Assembly (NCBI RefSeq): GCF_026914185.1
Contig: NC_070563.1
Location: 2,790,001-2,854,000 of the forward strand
DNA: 64,000 bases
Source of the DNA: Puccinia triticina
Lineage: Eukaryota; Basidiomycota; Pucciniomycetes; Pucciniales; Pucciniaceae
Direction: 5' to 3'
Made by a program: the position numbers and the translations under genes. The notes under the pieces are model-generated. The model was not told the origin of the DNA. It ran no database searches and worked only from the letters and a program-made list of their open reading frames with translations. Below, piece by piece: positions 57,910 to 64,000 of the stretch. The number at the start of each line of letters is the position of its first letter. Position 1 is the first letter of the stretch.

Positions 57910-58262
57910 CAGAAGGAAGCTAAAAAATTGTGGCTGGATTAAACTTGTCTAATCCAGAAGCCCTCCATGTTTCTTTGGTGAGAGGAGGCTGTTGCACTCT
58001 CTAGCACAGCTTGGCAGCACTCTTCTAAAGAGGTAGCATTGCCAGTGTACGTGCATTCCCACCAGAATAACCTTGAATATATGCTTCATCTTCAATCTGC
58101 TCAGTCTCTTTCTCCCTTTATCTCTCTCTCTTATATTTGTATTTTCTTTATCCAAAGAAATCCAAATATTGCCCCCCTTTGTCTTGTGTTCTGCTGTCAC
58201 TATCACCAGGGGAGATATGTTCCCACTCCCCAGGGAGTACCTTACCTTAATTTTTTTCCATA
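57910..58262. repeat. Dispersed repeat, inverted relative to 60955-61275
   Basis: GGCTGTTGCACTCTCTAGCACAGC...GGTAGCATTGCCAGTG pairs with GCAATGCTACC...GTGCTAGAGAGTGTAAC on the other side. It ends in CAGGGGAGATATGTTCCCACT, which recurs inverted at 59950-59983 and about 6830-6860. Non-coding. Confidence 0.6.
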
Positions 58263-60009
58263 ACTGTGCTGGAGGCCTTTGGTAAAGAAATATTGAATAG
58301 GTATGAACAAGACTGGAAGTCAGCTTGAAATCAGTTGGAAATCATCCTGAAATAAACCATAACTTGCCAAGGAATAATCCAGAACTCATCTGGAATTCAT
58401 CCAGAACTCATCCAAAATATATGCCTTTCTTGGCTCCATGACCAGTGTGTCCTTTTCATGGTGATGTGAAAGGCGCAGTATGTCATATTGTCCCCCTCAT
58501 GTACTCGCGTTGTGGAACTCCTACCGTGCCAGGAGGTAGGCAGAGCGTCGAGGGGATGGGTGCTGTTGAGCTGCCCTCGTGGGTGGTCCGAGAAATGAGA
58601 TGAAGATCGAAAAGAGTGATAGCGTTGGGGGTGGATTTTTGAGAGATGGCAAGGATGGAATACCGTTGGCGGTGGTTGGTTTTGAGGAGAATCAGGTGAT
58701 GATGATAAGGGGGATAAGGATCAGGGATAGTGCTGGAGATGCTGCCAGCGGATCAGAAAAGTGATGGAATTCTCTTGGATCAGAGCAAGTCCCATGCCGT
58801 CCCATCCTCCAAGTTCAAACTCGAACTTGGACTCTGGGGAGTGACATGTCACAGGACATGTCATCACATCCCTAACTACAAACATCAAGCAAGAAAAGAG
58901 GAAAAAGAAGAAACACCACAACACTAAAACAAGAAACAAACCATAATAAGAAAGGAAGAAACCAAGGAAAGGAACAGAAAGAGCAAAGAAGAACAACAAA
59001 ACCCACATGACTCATGTGTTAGGACCAAGAAACATGAAAAGAGCATAAGGAAAAATCTGGGAGGGATTGAGAATCTTGAGGAAGTGGGAAAGCATGAGAA
59101 GGGATCTTGAGGGATCTTGAGGTCAACGTCTTGCTGGTGAGATTGGGGATCTTGCTGACTTGAAGATTCTGATGATCTGGAGGGCCTGTACTGGTTTGAA
59201 CACCACAGCGTACATCAGGGGGACAATTGGTGTCCCAACACAAAGTTTTTACTTTTCATGTGGCTGTGAAAGGCCTATCCTGTGATATTTCCACCTCAAT
59301 GTACGCGCGTACATTAGGGTGACTATTAGCAAAGTGCAAAAACGTTCACTTGCATGTGCACATGTGGATTTTGGAAAGCAAAAAAAAAAAAAAAAATCAT
59401 TTTTGTGAAGAGGCCAGGATATGTGACCAAACTGGGGTGGCACTGCAATCCAACCTTGAATTACCTCAGACTTTCACCCCAATTACAATAGTTTATCACC
59501 ATTTTTTTCACGAAATTCAAATTAATTACAGCATTTCCAAGAAAATGAGTTTCACTAATTTTACTGCAACATAACCACATTCCATAATTCTAAACCAAAT
59601 AATACCAAGTTGACTTTTACTTTAATTTTTTATATGAGGGCATGTAATGTGAATTACAAGAAACTAATTATTTTTCAGGAATTACATTGGCAATTTTGCT
59701 TTCCTATCCTTTTACATCATCAAACAGGAGCAATTGATGAGTTGGACTTGGGTGAAATATCATTTCATCATATTTTTTCCTCTAGTTGTACCTAGAAAAC
59801 AAAAGAATTCTACACAACATTGTGTTGACTCCCAAATCAATTCTGACTGACTTTTGACTCACTTCTGCATCCACTTCAATTCATTTAGGGATGAGTTACT
59901 GATGCACATCAGGCTCACATTCAACCAAAACTCACATCAAATTCAGCTCTGGCACTCCCTGGGGAGTGGGAACATATCTCCCCTGGTGTATAGAGACTCA
60001 GGCTCACAG

Positions 60010-60470
60010 CTTTGCTCTCAATGGCTGGTACAAGCCATCAAAATTGTAGTATTTTGCTCATCAAGAGGGTTCATTGCTATCAATGACCGGTTGGTGCCGG
60101 TCATCAAGAGAAATGCTTTGCGCTTGACAACAGGTACCAACTATCAAGAGTGTGTATATGTCCTCTGGCCAGTGGTCATTGATGATTGCTCTTGATTACC
60201 GGCACCAGCCATTGAGAGTGCGTGCGTGTCCTCTTGATGGCCAGCCAGTACCGGTCATCAAGAGTGTACATAGTACGTTGCTCTTGATGACAGGTACTGA
60301 CACCGGTCATCAAGAGGGTGCTTTGCTCTCAATGATTGGTTAGTACCGGTCATCAAGAGGCATGCCGTATGCTCTTGATGGCCGGTAACACTACCAGCCA
60401 TCAAGAATGTGTGCATGTCCTCTTGATGGCCGGTCAGTCCCGGTCATTGAGAGAGCTTGCTCCGTGTGGC
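60010..60470. repeat. Palindromic array, right arm
   Basis: Nine or so units of CTCTTGATGACCGG/CCGGTCATCAAGAG type, mirror image of the left-arm array. Confidence 0.75.
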
Positions 60471-60850
60471 ATGTGTAACGGCCATCCATTGCCACCTGCC
60501 ATTGATGGCAGGTGACAAAAGCAAAGGAAGGTGACAAAATGCCAGCCAGCTGACGACTGAGCGGGGGTGGGAACTTGGGGCAACATTTGGATTACGTCAG
60601 TGTGACAAAATCCGGTTTACGTCACCCGTTTGCTGGCGGTGTTATGCTAATTTCATTATTCAAATAAAAAAAATTTGGAAAAATATTGAACAAAGATTAT
60701 CACCCCAAGAAAATTATGTTATCCAAAACCTCCCAAACTCAAAAATAAAAAAGCTACTTTACGTTACGTTACCCAAATGGCTAATTTGGATAACTAAGTT
60801 ACGGTATCCAATTAGCCCTCTGTAACGTAACTGCCGACCCTTGCCTAAAG

Positions 60851-63067
60851 TCTGCCTTTTCTATTCTTTTATACCTAAATTTCCTTATATCTTTTTCATC
60901 TTGAGAGTTATCATCAGACTTCAGATTATGTTTCCTCATGCAATTTTAGCCCAAGTGTGAGCCTGAGTCTCTATAGTGACAGCAAGACACAAGGAAATGG
61001 GTGGGCACTATTTGGATTTCTTGGGATAAAGAAATTACAAATAGTAGAGAGAGAGAAAGAAAGCAAGAGGAAGATATCTGAGAGAGGATATTCTGAATTT
61101 CAATAATAATGTGGTGGGTACTAACTTCCACTGGCAATGCTACCTCCTTAAGGGAGTGCTGCCAAGCTGTGCTAGAGAGTGTAACAGCCTCTTCCCACCA
61201 AGGAAACATGGAAGGACTCTGAATTAGACAAGTCTAATCAGCCACAACTTTTTAGACTTCTCTCTGGATATTCAGGGTTACTAGGGAAATTGTGGCTGCG
61301 CCGCAGAGCACAAAATGTAAATTGCACAATCAGGTTTATTGCCAATCATGAGAATATATTCATAGCAGCCTTGAATCAGGGCTCAAGTCCTGAAATATAA
61401 AATAAAATTTTATCAAAAAGATGAATGATTCAATTATCTCACATAGCAGAATGCTTTAATTAATGGTGCACTCATACAGCAATGATGCATCTATTACACT
61501 AAATTTAATTAGCACCACTAAGAAAGTACATAGTGTAGCACTTGCAGCTAGTAATCTGGGGCCATAATGTTTGGTGTAATACCAACCTGCTAACTGTAGT
61601 GTAGATGCATTGTTGCACACAGCCAGAAATAATCTCATTTTAGGCCCGTAAAGTTTCCTGCCAACAGAGACTTATTAACCACATTGACAGTTTCATCTTC
61701 CTTTGATTAACTGGAACAGTCACTTTCCCTTTCTGGAAAAAAATTGAGTAGCACACACAATCAGTGCCTATGTCACACCCAGTGCAGAGCACCACAGCTC
61801 AAACAGGATATCGAGTAAGGTCCTAAGGACCGCAGAATATTGTCCTATATTGTCTTTGAACTTCTTAAGCAGGATTGGATTCAAGCTGAGGGAGAGAAAG
61901 ACTGACAATGTTACAATTGGTTCTCTGTCTTCAGTGGACAGGGAATACCGTGGAGATAGCACTGGGTAGGCAATTCCCTTGCTTAAAATGCAGGGATAGT
62001 TGAGTAATCAAGAATAAACACAGCAGAGTCAGTTTAGATGTTGCAAAGGTGATGGTTGATGACTCAGAGGCTGTTTGGTTGAGGAAATTCACAAGGGAAG
62101 CTATTAATTTACAAGATCAATATTTTGCGCAAAACAATCCTCACTGCTGGTCCTCCACTCATCATTCAACCAAGTCAGGCCCTTGCCCAGTAGCTGAGGT
62201 GGGTAGAGGATAGGATCCTGTATCTCAATTGAATCCACATGGAACTTTGTGGAATTTAACATACACAGTTCTGGCCAAACACCCAAAAATGAAAAACTTT
62301 GAAAGGGGAAAGGGAGGACAGTGAAAGGAGGTATAATATTCTGATTGGCATCAAAAGGAAGAGAAATTTTACGTCTTCAATCTGGTACCACAGGCGTGAA
62401 GTACTTGTCAGGGGAAGATACCGGAAAGGGGGGCGGGAAAAAACTCCCACCAAAAGGGCAAAAGCCCTCACGCCAAAATTTTGCGATTACCTGGCGCAAG
62501 TCCTTCCTTCGGAGGTCGATCGCGCTTCGCGCCAGCCGAGGCTACCAGGGCCCTCCGAAGCGAGGGACTTGCGATAAGTCAGATTTTAACTGTGCTTTAG
62601 CGGCAGGGTAAGAAAGGCCGCAAAGCTGGAAAATTTTTCTCAAACATGATCCATTAGGAATGTAAATATGTATCTACTGTAGACGCCGAGCAGAAGATAT
62701 GATCTTCGACAGGACCTTCATGATCAATCAATTATTTCTCATGACCACCGTGTGACATGCTGCATGTGATTGAAATTCCATATGAAACTTCAATCAGACC
62801 AGATACAACCAATTGAAAGACACGATGCAAAAGAGACAAAAAAGGACACATTGCTGCTGAAATGGATATCTATAACTGAAACTTGAGAATAGCAGGGTTG
62901 AAATACTAAAAAAATGAAACGCCTATCTCCGAGAATTACAAGAATGTATCTAATAGAAGATATGTATATACATATTTTTTGATGTATATCGAGCCAAACC
63001 AGCGAATTAAAAGCATAGCGCACGGAAAACGAGGGCCGATCAGATGAGGAAAAGGTGAGTTGACCGA
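60851..63067. other. No gene; palindromic mini-repeat at 62489-62576
   Basis: After the repeat at 60955-61275 the region is AT-rich and non-coding. At 62489-62576, GCAAGTCCTTCCTTCGGAG pairs with CTCCGAAGCGAGGGACTTGC, a further member of the GC-rich palindromic family. The 500 bp before 63067 form the 3' flank of SPC2. Confidence 0.45.
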
Positions 63068-64000
63068 TCAAGTTTTCGAGATGGCAGTTTTGAGAGCGTT
63101 GTCGAGATATTGACTCCAACGAGATTCGTCCAAGATGCCATCGACGTCAAAAAACTCCTTGAAATGTGGTTTGAGGGATACCTGGTACTTCTTGGGACCG
63201 GTCTTTTTGCAAGTCTCGTACTCTAGTTGGAGTTGGTAGACTGGATCAAACGGCTTGACTTCTGATGAGATCGTGACTTTGTCTGGTGCAGTCTGGTCAA
63301 CAAGTAATACATCGAAGGAGATCGCCATGTTAGCTTTAATCAATCCCATCATCCATCAGGAACCTGATTTGGAGATATACTTACCCCATTAGACTTGCTC
63401 GGTTTGGTACCTACGAAAACTTTCTTCTTTTCAACTGTCGAGGAAAAGACAGTCAAAGCGAGAGAGAGGATCAAGTACCTACACAACAAACAGGGTTTTC
63501 AAAAAAACAAAAAATTAGGACTTTCCAAATGAAAGGATATAGTAGGAACTGCTGGCTAGTTAGGCTAGCCGTCCCGACTTTTGCAATGACTCACGCTCCT
63601 ACGCAATACCCAGTATAACCCTGAGCTTTTTCCCATCCGAAGTGCCAGCCAGCCAAGCTGATACCAGCAGCGATAATGTTAGAGGTCCATCCGAGTCCTA
63701 ACTTGACGTCATCACAGAGGTAGTCTTGCGTGAAGCCGACCTTAGTGGTAAGGTGAGACTACACGCAGGCACTGGGCTTTAGCAACCGGATCGACGGCGG
63801 AACAGCTTGGGATAATCGACTCACCTTCATCGTATCATCGAGCGCATTCTTCAATTCCGTAATGCAAGCATTGTTGACTTGGACGGGGACCGCTAAGCGA
63901 TAAGGAGCCGGGGGATTAGCCCACAATCATGAATAGGACATCAGCACGGGACGGGATCAGCTCACTCTGGTCTTCCTCTTGGGTGGATTCATTGTCTGAT
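63068..64000 (-). CDS. SPC2: Signal peptidase complex subunit 2 (SPC25), 5' end outside the window
   Basis: Five exons are visible: 64000-63966 (partial), 63892-63825, 63758-63595, 63478-63385 and 63292-63068, with matching phases. The protein reads VPVQVNNACITELKNALDDTMK, then KVGFTQDYLCDDVKLGLGW, two membrane segments (NIIAAGISLAGWHFGW and YCVGAYLILSLALTVFSST), EKKKVFVGTKPSKSNG and a C-terminal cytosolic domain ending FKEFFDVDGILDESRWSQYLDNAL. This is the layout of Spc2/SPCS2, which links the endoplasmic-reticulum signal peptidase to the Sec61 translocon. The last intron was placed so that SNG joins TAPDKV, which restores the family pattern; an in-frame Met-rich extension upstream of 63292 would be intronic. 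Confidence 0.88.

Larger units (their letters stand above)
56062..60843. mobile_element. hAT-like element, 4.8 kb, with long inverted arms and palindrome arrays
   Basis: The tips CAAGGGTGGGC and GCCGACCCTTG are inverted. CCTAAAG is duplicated exactly (56055-56061, 60844-60850). A paralogous uninterrupted site, GCTGGCCTAAAGTCTGCCTTT, exists at about 57311-57331, which confirms the insertion point. The arms (about 56062-56930 and 60165-60843) are inverted copies, including a GTTACGTTACCC zone, CGTAAACCGGATTTTGTCAC and arrays of CTCTTGATGACCGGTA-type palindromes. No transposase can be read in the middle. A seven-base duplication is slightly short for hAT, so the class is tentative. Confidence 0.65.

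Overview
This is a eukaryotic, intron-rich, repeat-dominated window, most consistent with a basidiomycete rust fungus (Pucciniales). That assignment is inference. It rests on many short (about 50-110 bp) GT-AG introns, fungal-type housekeeping genes, abundant Ty1/copia material and dense nests of DNA transposons.

Host genes. (1) A decayed ketopantoate-reductase-like (PanE/ApbA) pseudogene at 1-924. (2) A nine-exon peroxisomal 2,4-dienoyl-CoA reductase (8022-9563, minus) with a 10-nt micro-exon and a C-terminal SKL. (3) A 1223-aa fungal protein of uncertain family with a C-terminal degenerate repeat (10848-14875, plus). (4) The SEH1 nucleoporin (15745-17694, minus). (5) A DHX33-like DEAH-box RNA helicase whose start codon is cut off by an intron (17998-20917, minus). 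(6) A SCOC-like short coiled-coil protein (21414-22383, plus), divergent from the helicase. (7) Aspartate aminotransferase (34699-36507, minus). (8) A candidate secreted protein directly downstream of a fresh copia insertion (51604-about 52514, plus). (9) The 3' part of the signal peptidase complex subunit SPC2 (63068-64000, minus). For genes 2-7 and the visible part of SPC2 I rebuilt the exons by hand, and all splice phases close.

Repeats. About 23.2-31.7 kb is a train of three PIF/Harbinger-like elements (TAA target duplications, termini GAGCATC/GATGCTC). The second is split by a 5.3-kb Tc1/mariner element with about 360-bp inverted repeats. That element encodes an intact DD34E transposase and, on the opposite strand, a second five-exon gene for an unrecognised 730-aa protein. 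Further elements recognised by termini plus target duplication are: another PIF-like element containing a 9-bp-TSD MULE-like insert (36.8-37.8 kb), a CACTG-ended CMC-like element (39.5-40.3 kb), two hAT-like elements (41.5-41.9 and 42.1-45.4 kb), an intact Ty1/copia retrotransposon with LTRs that read identical (46.36-51.32 kb), a pair of inverted TA-flanked MITEs (53.9-55.3 kb) and a 4.8-kb hAT-like element with long inverted arms (56.06-60.84 kb).

A theme shared by unrelated elements is an internal or subterminal array of short palindromes built on ATGACCGGTCAT or CTCTTGATGACCGG. It recurs at 23.9-24.5, 30.65-31.0, 39.6-40.15, 56.6-56.9 and 60.0-60.5 kb. The accessory gene of the mariner element and these arrays are the least explained parts of the window.
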